A stretch of DNA of 31,260 nucleotides from Solirubrobacteraceae bacterium (GTDB taxonomy: Bacteria > Actinomycetota > Thermoleophilia > Solirubrobacterales > Solirubrobacteraceae): positions 1-31,260 of the forward strand of contig JASLDD010000023.1 of assembly GCA_030151725.1 (NCBI GenBank), in the 5' to 3' direction. Below are positions 15,911-24,052 of the stretch, piece after piece (the first letter of the stretch is position 1; every line of letters starts with the position of its first letter). A model generated the notes under the pieces. The model searched no databases, was not told where the DNA came from, and was given only the letters and a program-made list of their open reading frames with translations. Both the position numbers and the translations under genes were made by a program.

Positions 15911-17166
15911 GCACCAATCCATACGACCACATCGAAGAGACGTGGAGCCTCGACAGCAACCCGTTTCCGCACTCCTCAATCTCCTCCGGTGGCTCTGAGC
16001 CCTACAGCGAGGAGGTGTTCCCCGCCGAGACACAGGAGTTCCGCTCAAAGGTGGTGCGTGGCGCGATCCAGGGCAACCGCTCCATGGCTTTCCTGTGGAG
16101 CAAGGGCCGCGCAGGCGACACTGGCTACGGCAAGACCTCGCTGATGCGCGACACCGTCAAGCACATCAACAGCGGCGACTGGGGGGAGGCCGTCCAGCTC
16201 TCGACCGGCCTTCGCCCGGAGCGCACGCTGCGGATCGCGGCCGCGTACTCGGAGCTGAACACGATGGCGCGCACCGGCCTTTACCCCGTGCTCTACAACG
16301 CGGTTCTGTCGATGGCGGTCGGCGATCATCCGCCGCTGCTGCTGGCGCGCGAGGCGATCATCGAGCAGCTCGGCAGCGACAGCCCAGACGCGATCGAAGA
16401 CGCGCTAAGCGACGCGAGACGGAGGATTGCGCCGACGGGCCCGCCGCTGCGGGTCGACGTGCGCGAGTGCTTTGCGGCCGCGCCCGATGAGCTAGCGGAC
16501 TTCCTCGGGGACCAGATCTCCGGCACAGCGCAGTTGCGAAGCGGCATCGAGTTCCTGAACTTCGCGCTGATCGCGCTCGGCGCCGCGGGCGTCAGCAAGG
16601 TGTTTCTGATGATCGACCAGCTCGAGGACCTCGCGACAAACAAGGCTCTCGCGGCGTCCAAGCGACGCCGTGAGATCGGGCGCATCCGCGACCTACTCGA
16701 GACACAGCCGTACGCCTCGATGCTGCACCAGACGTTTACGTTCCACGCCACGGCAGCCCGGGCGCTTGACTCCTACTGGGAGCAGAACCGGCTGCCGAGC
16801 TTCGAGGACAACCCGGCCAACCAAGCGGCCGTCACCGTGCTGCGCGGGCTGCGCGACGATGACCAGGTCGAGATCCTGTTGAAGACCTGGATGGAGCCAC
16901 ACCGCATCGGCGAGGTCGACGACGAACTCGTGCCGTTCGAGCGGGACGCCCTGTCGGTGCTGCTGCAGGTCTCCCAGGGCCGTCCGGGAATCCTGCTGAA
17001 CAGGGCGAATGAGCTGTTCGACGCCGCCGCGACGGCGATGGTTGGGCGGATCGACGGGGCGTTCGCGCGCGAACATTTCAAGGGCGCCAACGTGCCCGGG
17101 GCGGACACGTTCGCCGACGAGGACGAGGGCCGTGCCGGCGACGTAGAAGACCTGCTGGCCGGATGA
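15907..17166 (+). CDS. P-loop ATPase (AAA/STAND-like), second gene of novel operon
   Basis: 419 residues from ATG 15907, preceded by AGAGGAG at 15893-15899. Walker A is GDTGYGKT at residues 70-77, Walker B is VFLMIDQLED with Asp237 and a following acidic pair, and a possible sensor region follows with LHQTFTFHATAARAL. The C-terminal third (PFERDALSVLLQVSQGRPGILLNRANELF) has the helical lid pattern seen in Orc1/Cdc6-like and related AAA ATPases that load or sense DNA. The N terminus, SLDSNPFPHSSIS, is an unusual lead. The gene overlaps both neighbours by four bases. It probably supplies the ATP-dependent switch for the nuclease downstream. Confidence 0.85.
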   Translation: MSTNPYDHIEETWSLDSNPFPHSSISSGGSEPYSEEVFPAETQEFRSKVVRGAIQGNRSMAFLWSKGRAGDTGYGKTSLMRDTVKHINSGDWGEAVQLSTGLRPERTLRIAAAYSELNTMARTGLYPVLYNAVLSMAVGDHPPLLLAREAIIEQLGSDSPDAIEDALSDARRRIAPTGPPLRVDVRECFAAAPDELADFLGDQISGTAQLRSGIEFLNFALIALGAAGVSKVFLMIDQLEDLATNKALAASKRRREIGRIRDLLETQPYASMLHQTFTFHATAARALDSYWEQNRLPSFEDNPANQAAVTVLRGLRDDDQVEILLKTWMEPHRIGEVDDELVPFERDALSVLLQVSQGRPGILLNRANELFDAAATAMVGRIDGAFAREHFKGANVPGADTFADEDEGRAGDVEDLLAG

Positions 17167-17945
17167 CGGCCCCGCGCGAGCTCGCGGCGCTCACCGCCGA
17201 TGCGTTCCTGCTGGCCCGTTTCGGGCCTCCGGGCGCAGGCCGCCCGGATGGCAGGGCGTGGGAGCGGGCGGCATCCGGCCTGCTGCTGCGCCCCGCGTTC
17301 CCGCGCCGCCAGCATGCAAGCACGCTGGGGCTGTTCGGAGATACCTCGGCGTCAGGTGCGCTGCACGAGCTCGACGGCGCCGGCGAGGGATCAGAAGCCG
17401 GGGTGTGGCTCGAGGCGAAGGCGAGAGGAAGCCTTGAGAAGGCGGACGTGGCGGCCTTCCTGTTCAAGTGCCTTGACCTGTACGCGCAGGCGGCGCACCG
17501 GGACGCCCCTGGTGTCGCCTCTGCCCGCTGGTGGCCGGTGCTGATGTCCAGCGAGCCAACGAGCGAGGCCGTCAGGCGCTCATGCGCAGCGTGGGGCGTC
17601 GTACTGTGCGACCCCGTTCGTGTGCCGCTCCTGACGCTGATGGACACGGCGTCGCAGCCCGTGGCCGACATGTACCTGCCCGAGGCATCGCTCTCAGAGC
17701 TCGTGTGCCTCGGTGCGAGTGCCGTCGCGCCGATGCAACTGCGCTGGCGGATTGACCGCGACCGGCACGAACTGTGCACGGCGCTTGGCTCGGCCGACGC
17801 TAAGGCGATCGGCGAGTTGCTCTACCTGCAGGACGAGCTCACGGCGGATCTGCTCGACATGTTTGACGCCTACGCTCCCGGCTACCTGTGGCGGCGCGGG
17901 GCGGCGCTCGCTGATCAGCTGCGCGACGCCGTCCTAGCAGCGTGA
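17163..17945 (+). CDS. putative PD-(D/E)XK nuclease, third gene of novel operon
   Basis: 260 residues from ATG 17163, overlapping the ATPase stop. No named family is recognised. The N-terminal third fits a restriction-endonuclease-like core: Glu34 in a helix (AWERAASGLLL), then HELDG with Asp71, then VWLEAKARG with Glu84 and Lys86 at the end of a strand, followed by a helix. The E, D, ExK spacing is right for the metal site of PD-(D/E)XK enzymes, and VWLEAKA is the strongest part. The later part, residues about 115-260, has a strand RWWPVLMSS and several helices, possibly for partner contact. It would cut DNA under control of the ATPase. Activity is predicted, not shown. Confidence 0.75.
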   Translation: MTAPRELAALTADAFLLARFGPPGAGRPDGRAWERAASGLLLRPAFPRRQHASTLGLFGDTSASGALHELDGAGEGSEAGVWLEAKARGSLEKADVAAFLFKCLDLYAQAAHRDAPGVASARWWPVLMSSEPTSEAVRRSCAAWGVVLCDPVRVPLLTLMDTASQPVADMYLPEASLSELVCLGASAVAPMQLRWRIDRDRHELCTALGSADAKAIGELLYLQDELTADLLDMFDAYAPGYLWRRGAALADQLRDAVLAA

Positions 17946-18078
17946 GCGCTGCCAGCAAAGCCCGGCCCTATCCCGAACTCGAATCTGACCGTATCGCGGA
18001 CCACGGCCGTATGGAGGGCTCAAAACGGAATCCTCTTGGAACCCGGGGGCGCACTCTCAACAGGCTGACCACGAAAAA

Positions 18079-18094
18079 CCCCGCCTGAGCGGGG
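18079..18094. terminator. bidirectional rho-independent terminator
   Basis: CCCCGC at 18079-18084 and GCGGGG at 18089-18094 form a 6-bp GC stem with a CTGA loop. Five A residues precede it and CTTCTT follows, so it can stop the plus-strand operon and also the minus-strand gene ending at 18164. Confidence 0.85.
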
Positions 18095-18104
18095 CTTCTT
18101 CGAG

Positions 18105-18120
18105 TAGCGGGGGCGGGATT
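18105..18120. repeat. distal att-like copy of the tRNA-fMet 3' end
   Basis: TAGCGGGGGCGGGATT is identical, in the same orientation, to 23241-23256, the last 16 bases of the initiator tRNA gene. The match begins exactly at the tRNA 3' terminal base and stops in the T-arm. This is the usual form of the far attachment site of an element inserted in a tRNA gene. The sequence just inside (18116-18132) forms a short 6-bp stem. Confidence 0.7.
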
Positions 18121-18163
18121 GATACCCAATCCTGCGACCGTAGAAGGCCCGCGAACAAAGCCC

Positions 18164-19357
18164 CTAGTCCACAGACTCGAAGAGTCGTGCGAACTCGTTT
18201 AGCTCACGAAAGGCTCGGCGAGCTATCCCTGTGATTTCGCGTTGTCCGGGCTCGACGTTGCTGTAGCGCCGCGGGTCGCCGTAGATCAGCTCAACTCGCC
18301 GCTGTCCGAGGTGAGCCGGTCCGAGCGCGAACCGTGAGATGTACGCGGCCTTCCCGGACGCGAGCAGCCGTTCGGAGATCAGAAGACGCCCGACAGCTTG
18401 CTCGGCAGCGGGTGGTAGGCCTGCTGGCAGGTCAATCAACGGGTCTGACGCGTCGACCATGAACTGCAAGGAGCCGAGCGTCGCGGGAAGCGGCTCGCCG
18501 AGCAGGCCCGCGCGAAGCCCGACCTCCGTGAGGTCATCTGCTGAGAATCCTGTCGTGCCGGCGTCCATTGCTCCGCCGCGGCCTCCGCCCCATCGCACAT
18601 CGGCCGAAAGCTCAATGTGGCGGACGGACGCACTACGCGTCTCGCTGACTACGCGCGTGACGCGGCCAGATCCGGCACGCTCGGCGAGCGCTATTGGGAC
18701 ATCTGGCGAGCGACCCCACTGATCGCTACGTAGACCTTCAAGGTAACGAGCGACGGCGAGGTCCCGGACCTCGGTCTGAAGCGTGATTCCACTGCCCTCG
18801 TCGCGTATCACGTCAGCGCGAACGCAAGCATCGCCAACCTTGATCCAGGGAGCCTCATCGTCGGCCGCGATCTCGCTTAGCCGCTGTAGGAGACGTCCTA
18901 CGAGATCCTCCATATCGGCGAACTGGCCGGTCGTATGGAAGGCCTGAACCGCTTGGACGAAGTCCAAGGCGTTCCCTTGACGCCCGCCCGCGTCGGCCGC
19001 GAGCCAGAAGGAGATGCGCTTGCCGAGCCTCCGGGCCTCCAAATACTCTTCGTGAGTCGGAGAGCGCCCACTGGGCAGCATCGTCCCATAGCGATCAGCC
19101 AGCACCCCGACATAGACATCAGAGCGCGCGACGCCATCAAGATAGGCGCGTTCGGCACTCTCGTCGCGCCCGCCGAGATCCTCGAAAACGACGACCGAGA
19201 ACCCAGCATCACGCAACGCGACGGCAACTCGACCACGCAAAGCGCTGAGCTCACGCATCTCGCTAGAGAGGAAGATCGTTCGCGTCTCAGCCCAGCGCAG
19301 GAAGTCCGTGGCGCCGAGTCGGCGCGCTGCCGAGGCGGTATCAGCGATCAGCGTCAT
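18164..19357 (-). CDS. DUF4062 domain protein, putative defence effector or sensor
   Basis: 397 residues from ATG 19357; a GTG at 19393 would add 12 residues. Residues about 25-120 match DUF4062, a TIR-like Rossmann domain: RTIFLSSEMRELSALRGRVAVAL, then SVVVFEDLGGRDESAERAYLDGVARSDVYVGVLADRYG, then SPTHEEYLEARRLGKRISFW. The remaining 275 residues are not recognised; they include a mixed alpha/beta region ending in REITGIARRAFRELNEFARLF. DUF4062 is often the N-terminal module of STAND-type or anti-phage proteins. Here it is attached to an unfamiliar partner and there is no P-loop. The gene faces the terminator at 18079 and is inside the putative island. Confidence 0.85.
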   Translation of the reverse strand: MTLIADTASAARRLGATDFLRWAETRTIFLSSEMRELSALRGRVAVALRDAGFSVVVFEDLGGRDESAERAYLDGVARSDVYVGVLADRYGTMLPSGRSPTHEEYLEARRLGKRISFWLAADAGGRQGNALDFVQAVQAFHTTGQFADMEDLVGRLLQRLSEIAADDEAPWIKVGDACVRADVIRDEGSGITLQTEVRDLAVARYLEGLRSDQWGRSPDVPIALAERAGSGRVTRVVSETRSASVRHIELSADVRWGGGRGGAMDAGTTGFSADDLTEVGLRAGLLGEPLPATLGSLQFMVDASDPLIDLPAGLPPAAEQAVGRLLISERLLASGKAAYISRFALGPAHLGQRRVELIYGDPRRYSNVEPGQREITGIARRAFRELNEFARLFESVD

Positions 19358-19401
19358 GGTGCCGGACCAACGTAGCTGTCCTCGAGGACGCACGATATTG
19401 C

Positions 19402-19416
19402 CGTAGCGGCGCTACG
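19402..19416. promoter_or_regulatory. 15-bp palindrome upstream of DUF4062 gene
   Basis: CGTAGCGGCGCTACG is perfectly symmetric (6-bp arms, 3-bp centre). A further CGTAGC occurs at 19371-19376, next to the gene start. It is a candidate operator for the minus-strand DUF4062 gene. Confidence 0.45.
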
Positions 19417-19617
19417 ACCGTCTTCGATAAAGAGCGCGCTCTGCTCGCCTACTCCTTCGCAACCAGGACATCGTGGCAAGACGCGGCGTGCTACCCACGT
19501 ATATCCACTGACCTCCAAGCCAATCCGCTGATGGGTGGAGGCGGTCGATACCTAAACGCTCGTCAGCACAATCCCGAGTGCGATGACCGGCTGGTGACCG
19601 GTGCCCGCGTTCCCTCG

Positions 19618-20337
19618 CTAAGGGGTTCCGTGCCGTGCTGCCTCGACACGATCGAGAATTCGCATGAGCAAGCTCGCCGCGTGCACAGCCTCAGCCGCCT
19701 CCCCCGGATCGTCGTAATCGACCTCTCGATGCCCGCCAGGGTTGCGAAGTACCGCGTATGTACCCACGAACAGCGCTCGCATGCCGTCCTGCTCTCCCTT
19801 AGTCGCCTCTGTGTCGCGCAGCGGTGCGTCCGGCCCGAACGCCCGGTTCATGAGGGCTATGCCGTAGACGTCCTCGCCGAACCCGGCGAGCTTCCGCACC
19901 CGAATCTCGACTGCCCTCATCGCTGCGAAAACCCCCAACTCGTACTTCTCCAACATGAACTGCGGACGCGCCTCACTCTCAATGAGGGGATGGACGCCGT
20001 CCTGTAGTCCCGCGGTCGCGTGCAGGTGGCCCGGCCCCTCATCGAGCAGCTTCCGCCCAAACCGCGTTACGAAGGCCGCATTGCTGCTGTGCTCACTCAG
20101 GTCAGGGGTGACCAACCCACGCGCCCGGAGCCAGCCAATTGCCTCAGAGAGCGCATCCAAGGCTGGCTTGCCATACCCAGCATTTCGAGCTTCGTTGACG
20201 TAGTTGTTGTCGTTCCACTGGCCGGTCCGATCGAAGTCTCGCAGGACCTCGAGGCCTAGCTCGTCGATCGGAAGCTGCATGATTGATTGCTCTCCCAGCA
20301 TGTCGGCGACCATAGTCGCACGCTCGACCGTCGGCAT
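19618..20337 (-). CDS. TIGR02391 (Ymh) family protein with HEPN-like motif
   Basis: 239 residues from ATG 20337; ATGs at 20313 and 20301 are equally possible, since none has a clear ribosome binding site. The C-terminal half matches the TIGR02391 family: YELGVFAAMRAVEIRVRKLAG, then GIALMNRAFG, then the segment around GEQDGMRALFVGTYAVLRNP and RNPGGHR. Arg198 and His203 form an Rx4H motif, the ribonuclease signature of HEPN domains. The N-terminal part (ALDALSEAIGWLRARGLVTP) looks like a winged helix. Family members are common in defence islands; an abortive-infection ribonuclease is the best guess. It is separate from the flanking genes by more than 200 bp on each side. Confidence 0.85.
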   Translation of the reverse strand: MPTVERATMVADMLGEQSIMQLPIDELGLEVLRDFDRTGQWNDNNYVNEARNAGYGKPALDALSEAIGWLRARGLVTPDLSEHSSNAAFVTRFGRKLLDEGPGHLHATAGLQDGVHPLIESEARPQFMLEKYELGVFAAMRAVEIRVRKLAGFGEDVYGIALMNRAFGPDAPLRDTEATKGEQDGMRALFVGTYAVLRNPGGHREVDYDDPGEAAEAVHAASLLMRILDRVEAARHGTP

Positions 20338-20612
20338 AGCGCGACGCCGGGTGGATCAGCCCGCAAGGCCTCGTCTACCACCTGGGCTCAGCTCGAGCGC
20401 GACGCGCCGGCCAGCTCGATGTCGCCGACTCTCCGGAACCGGGCGCTACGACCCCACCCGCCATGCCGTCACCGCTTAGCTGCGCAACGAGTTGCTCGAC
20501 CGATGGCTCGTCCGATCAACGGTGACGGAGCGACAGCCGAAGTCGTGGCGGCACGCGCGGCAAGCTCACGAAGAAGCCGCCTTTGGCTCATATCCGGGGG
20601 CTTGCTGAATAG
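20338..20612. other. 275-bp spacer with no supported gene
   Basis: It separates two minus-strand genes. Short open stretches on the plus strand are broken by stops. One frame, interrupted by TAG near 20476, reads like protein on both sides of the stop, so this could be worn gene debris. I see no recognisable motif, promoter or terminator. Confidence 0.4.
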
Positions 20613-21857
20613 CTAGCGGTTCTGCGGCTGCGTCCAAGGGTTCCAGCCTTCGATGCCGGTCGTCGCATCGAACAGGTCGTGTAGAAGCTCATACGCCACA
20701 ACGTCGGCATCCTTCAGCTGTCCAGCCGCGACCCGCTCCGTTCGGGTGAATCGATCCGTTGGGTAAGGCGGCCCCGAGTCGAAGCCACGGCTGCCGCGCT
20801 CGGACCGCGCGCCCTTGATCCCGGTCACTGCAACCCCGACATCAACCGCCCCGTGATAGCCGGCTGCCTCGTAGAGCATCGCCATGATCGCGAAGAACGC
20901 CTCGACATTGCCTCCGATGACAACCTCGATCAGGACGGGGGTGGACGAGTCCGCCAGTCGAGTATCGCTCGCCCGTCCACAGAACATCCGCCCATATCCG
21001 TCGAGATAGAGGTTGAGGTGCACGAGGCTCGTCAGCCACCCAATGTACGCAACTAGTTCTTGTTGCGTCGCCGTGTCGGGACTGACCGGCTCGAACTGCT
21101 CGTCCCGCGTCGAGAGTCGCCAGAAGTCAGCATTGTGGCGGCGCCACGAATGAGCTTGTTCGAGCGTGGGAGCGTAGATGCCGCTCAACTTTGTGCCGTG
21201 AGCGCACTGAATGAGCCGCTGGTGTATCTGGCCCCGACCAAGAGCCTCGACGGCGCGGGCGAACATGCCTTGTTCAAGCACGACAGGGCGCGCATAGGCG
21301 TGGACGTAGCTCTGCCCGTCTTTCGGCGGGGCAGGCGCCCGCTCAATCGCTTCCTCAAGCACCTGCAGCCGGTCGATCTGCCAGCTCTGTCGGCGCTCGT
21401 ATAGTCGCGCCACGTCGCCCTCGTTGAGGATGCGGTTGCCCTTCGCTCCCCGTCCATAGAAGCGGTTATCGCCATTGACGACGACCATGTGCGGAGCTCG
21501 CGCCGATTGAGGAACGACCACGGCCAGGTAGCCGCGCGCCGGATCGTCCTCTAGTGGCAACGTCCGAACGTCGATGAACGGGACCTCAGCGATCGAGGTC
21601 GAGACGATCTGACTTACGCGCTCTGGCGCTCCCTGCAACACGATCGGCTGAGGGATCGTGGGATTGCGATGCTCGTCCTCGCCAACGCCGTAGAGCAGGA
21701 CTCCGCCGTCGGTCGCCATCGCCGCCACATCGGTAGCTAGATCGATGTTCTTCTTGGCCGTCGGCAGATCGGCCTTTGCATCGAAGCTCGACGTCTCGTT
21801 CAGCTGCCCGCCACGGGCCGCCTCTTCGATCTCCTGCGCATCAGTTGGAATCCACAC
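20613..21857 (-). CDS. AlbA_2 (Schlafen-type) domain protein
   Basis: 414 residues from GTG 21857. Residues about 20-140 match the AlbA_2 domain, formerly called divergent AAA_4: LNETSSFDAKADLP, then NIDLATDVAAMATDGGVLLYGVGED, then RGYLAVVVPQSARAPHMVV and NRFYGRGAKGNRILNEGDVARLYERR. This fold is shared with Schlafen nucleases and is found in bacterial regulators and anti-phage proteins. The rest (about 270 residues) is unfamiliar, with a possible helical bundle and the segment VLIEVVIGGNVEAFFAIMAMLYEAAGYHGA. No transmembrane segment is present. It is part of the island cargo; an RNA- or DNA-acting role is inferred from the domain only. Confidence 0.85.
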   Translation of the reverse strand: MWIPTDAQEIEEAARGGQLNETSSFDAKADLPTAKKNIDLATDVAAMATDGGVLLYGVGEDEHRNPTIPQPIVLQGAPERVSQIVSTSIAEVPFIDVRTLPLEDDPARGYLAVVVPQSARAPHMVVVNGDNRFYGRGAKGNRILNEGDVARLYERRQSWQIDRLQVLEEAIERAPAPPKDGQSYVHAYARPVVLEQGMFARAVEALGRGQIHQRLIQCAHGTKLSGIYAPTLEQAHSWRRHNADFWRLSTRDEQFEPVSPDTATQQELVAYIGWLTSLVHLNLYLDGYGRMFCGRASDTRLADSSTPVLIEVVIGGNVEAFFAIMAMLYEAAGYHGAVDVGVAVTGIKGARSERGSRGFDSGPPYPTDRFTRTERVAAGQLKDADVVAYELLHDLFDATTGIEGWNPWTQPQNR

Positions 21858-21948
21858 GCCGGCCAGTATCGCTTACTCGAATCAGCTGCGCGACTACGAA
21901 GGGGAAGCTGGATCTAAGGCCGCTCGTTAGACTCGAGCACGGCTCCCG

Positions 21949-22992
21949 GTGTCCGAGCAAAAGACCAAAGCGTCGGCACAACCGCGCCTGAGCAACCTCT
22001 CGCAGACCAGGCGGAAACTCCGCACCGTCACGTTCAGCTCGGGACGTGCACGGGCACTGTGGGCAGTGATCGGATTCGCCGGGCTAGGCGGCGGATACTG
22101 GCTGGTCGCGCCCACGTTTAACAGCACCCCGTCGCCGCCGCAGCCGTGGGGGTTGTTTGTCACGTCCAACGCGCAGGAATCAGGACACGGACAGAGCCAT
22201 TCGTGGTTCCTCGACCTCGAAATCGCTGCGCGCAATGACTGTGAACACCCCGCAACCGCTACAGGAGAAGTCAGCTTCGACGAAGGAAAGCACCGTAACC
22301 CCTTCACCTATCGACCAACCAGGCTCGTCATTGGAATCGCTGGTATCCACGTACTCCGCGCCGAAATTCGCGGCCCGGAATATGCTACTTGGCGCGAGGT
22401 CCCAATCGCTCGCTATAACGGCACGACGATCGCGGAAGGACACGTGGCTCGCTGGCGGTACGCAGACGAGGGGGTCGAGTTCCGATTGACGCTGATGGCG
22501 TCAAAGCCGGCTGGTTTCAGGTCGTGCTACGTGGCGAGCCCGGCCCTGTTCGAATTCAAAGGCGAAGACACGCAAGCTTGGGTCAGCGCCAGCAGCAATA
22601 CCGAGATCTATCTGCGGGAACACCGCAAGCACGGACGACTTGCAGGAGCATCGCTCACGGACGCGGCCGTGCGGATGAGCGTTGCCGGACAGGAACCAGA
22701 CCGCGCAGCTCTCGACGCGAGCGCGCAGTTGCACCATGGGGACGCGACACTCAGCTGCACTGCACTGCTACCCGAATCCCCGCCAGAGTTCCGCGAAGAC
22801 CCGTACTTCTACACCCGCACGTTGCGAGGCGAATCGTCGTGCGCGAGCGTCCAGACATTCCGTGCGACTGATGCGGCAGACAGCCTGAACCGACGCGTGT
22901 TCTTTGGTGGCATCTTGATCTCTGCGGCCGTCAGCATTCTCCTAGAGGTCTTTCTGACGGGCAAACTCGACGCTGACGACTCCAAACACTGA
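21949..22992 (+). CDS. two-TM membrane protein of unknown function
   Basis: 347 residues from GTG 21949, with a possible -10, TAGACT, at 21928-21933. A basic, Ser-rich N terminus is followed by a helix at about residues 38-54 (AVIGFAGLGGGYWLVAP). The middle 240 residues should be outside the membrane and contain four or more Cys and many short strands. A second helix, VFFGGILISAAVSILLEVFL, ends near residue 338, leaving a short acidic tail. I do not recognise a family. It is divergent from the AlbA_2 gene, 91 bp apart, and could be a membrane partner of that protein, like the two-TM effectors of some defence systems. That link is speculative. Confidence 0.7.
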   Translation: MSEQKTKASAQPRLSNLSQTRRKLRTVTFSSGRARALWAVIGFAGLGGGYWLVAPTFNSTPSPPQPWGLFVTSNAQESGHGQSHSWFLDLEIAARNDCEHPATATGEVSFDEGKHRNPFTYRPTRLVIGIAGIHVLRAEIRGPEYATWREVPIARYNGTTIAEGHVARWRYADEGVEFRLTLMASKPAGFRSCYVASPALFEFKGEDTQAWVSASSNTEIYLREHRKHGRLAGASLTDAAVRMSVAGQEPDRAALDASAQLHHGDATLSCTALLPESPPEFREDPYFYTRTLRGESSCASVQTFRATDAADSLNRRVFFGGILISAAVSILLEVFLTGKLDADDSKH

Positions 22993-23209
22993 GCACCACC
23001 CGCTAAGAATCGGCGGCAAGCCGTCCCGTGACGCGCCTCCAACTGACGTCTCTAGAGAGGAGCCCACGAAGCGCTCATAGGGCTGATTTAGCAGCGCCTG
23101 TCCCGTTCAGAGCTATTTTTGACCTTTCTTCTGTGCCCCAGTTGCTCTCGCTGGCTCTCATGAACAACTGATTCATCAAGCGCTTCACGACCGAAAGCCC
23201 CAACGATGA

Positions 23210-23231
23210 CGACCGCCCCGAAGGACGGTCG
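23210..23231. terminator. stem-loop downstream of tRNA-fMet
   Basis: CGACCG at 23210-23215 and CGGTCG at 23226-23231 form 6-bp arms around 10 bases, directly 3' of the tRNA on its own strand. It lacks a T-run and is a weak terminator or processing-signal candidate. Confidence 0.4.
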
Positions 23232-23240
23232 CAGGATACA

Positions 23241-23314
<74 letters not shown>

Positions 23315-23453
23315 TCGCTGCCTATGTTCTAGCAAAGAACCCAACAAACGTCACAACTGGCGGCCAACCGCTATGCGAGGCAGCGGCTTCCGGAGCGACC
23401 CCGCCGCGGCCCCGACACCGCCCGGCGGTCCCGTGCCGCCCCAACCCGCCACC

Positions 23454-24004
23454 TCAAAACGCAATCGCCACGCCGTCCCTGAAGAACCCGCCCGTAGGCC
23501 CATCGTCAGGCAACGTCGCCAGCCACACCACCCCCGCCGCCCCATCCTCCACCGACTAGCTCGCCCCCATGGGACCGCCCATGTCCGTGTTGACGAAGCC
23601 AGGGCACGCCGAGTTGAGGAGCACGCCCGCCTCCTTCAGCTCAGTGGAGAGGATCCGCGTCATCGCGTTGACAGCCGCCTTGGACACCCGGTGGCCGGGC
23701 GACCAGCCGCCCATCTCCGACACGCCGCCCATGCCGCTCGACACGTCCACCACCCGCGGGTGTGCGCTCGAGCGCAACAGCTCCAGCAGCGCCACCGTCA
23801 AGCGGTATGGCCCGTAGAAGTTCGTCTCGAGCGTCTTCTGCATCACCTCGCAGTCCGGTTCCGTGCCCGACACTCCGAAATCGAGCCCCACGACCGCGTT
23901 GTTCACCAGCACATCCAGCCTGCCAGCTGGCGCGCCACCTCTCTGCCTATGCCTCTGTTCGCGCCCGTCACCAGCGCCACCCCACCTTCGCCCTGCTCGC
24001 TCAT
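23454..24004 (-). pseudogene. short-chain dehydrogenase/reductase, decayed
   Basis: The start at ATG 24004 gives MSEQGEGGVALVTGANRGIGREVARQLA, the cofactor-binding TGxxxGIG motif. The frame then breaks near 23925. Coding resumes in another frame with LDVLVNNAVVG, skipping about 50 residues that a normal SDR has between these motifs, so a deletion plus frameshift is likely. The active-site region is intact (VVDVSSGMGG, then HRVSKAAVNAMTR with an Ser-Tyr-Lys pattern in which Tyr is replaced by His). A TAG at 23556-23558 stops the frame, after which the usual SDR tail PDDGPTGGFFRDG continues in the same frame to TGA at 23454. Three lesions mean it is not functional. Confidence 0.85.
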
Positions 24005-24052
24005 CGCCCCTCCATCTCGCTCGTGTGTGCCCACACCTCTAGCATCACGCCG

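Noticed and set aside
18105..18140. A second, degenerate tRNA gene
   Set aside because: Only the last 16 bases match; the T-loop consensus is lost immediately after, and no anticodon arm or D-arm follows. An attachment-site copy explains it better.
20465..20612. A small gene on the plus strand between the TIGR02391 and AlbA_2 genes
   Set aside because: The protein-like frame is interrupted by TAG near 20476 and has no start codon or ribosome binding site after it.
18121..23240. An integrase, recombinase or transposase gene for the putative element
   Set aside because: All six frames in the interval were considered and none shows tyrosine or serine recombinase or DDE motifs.
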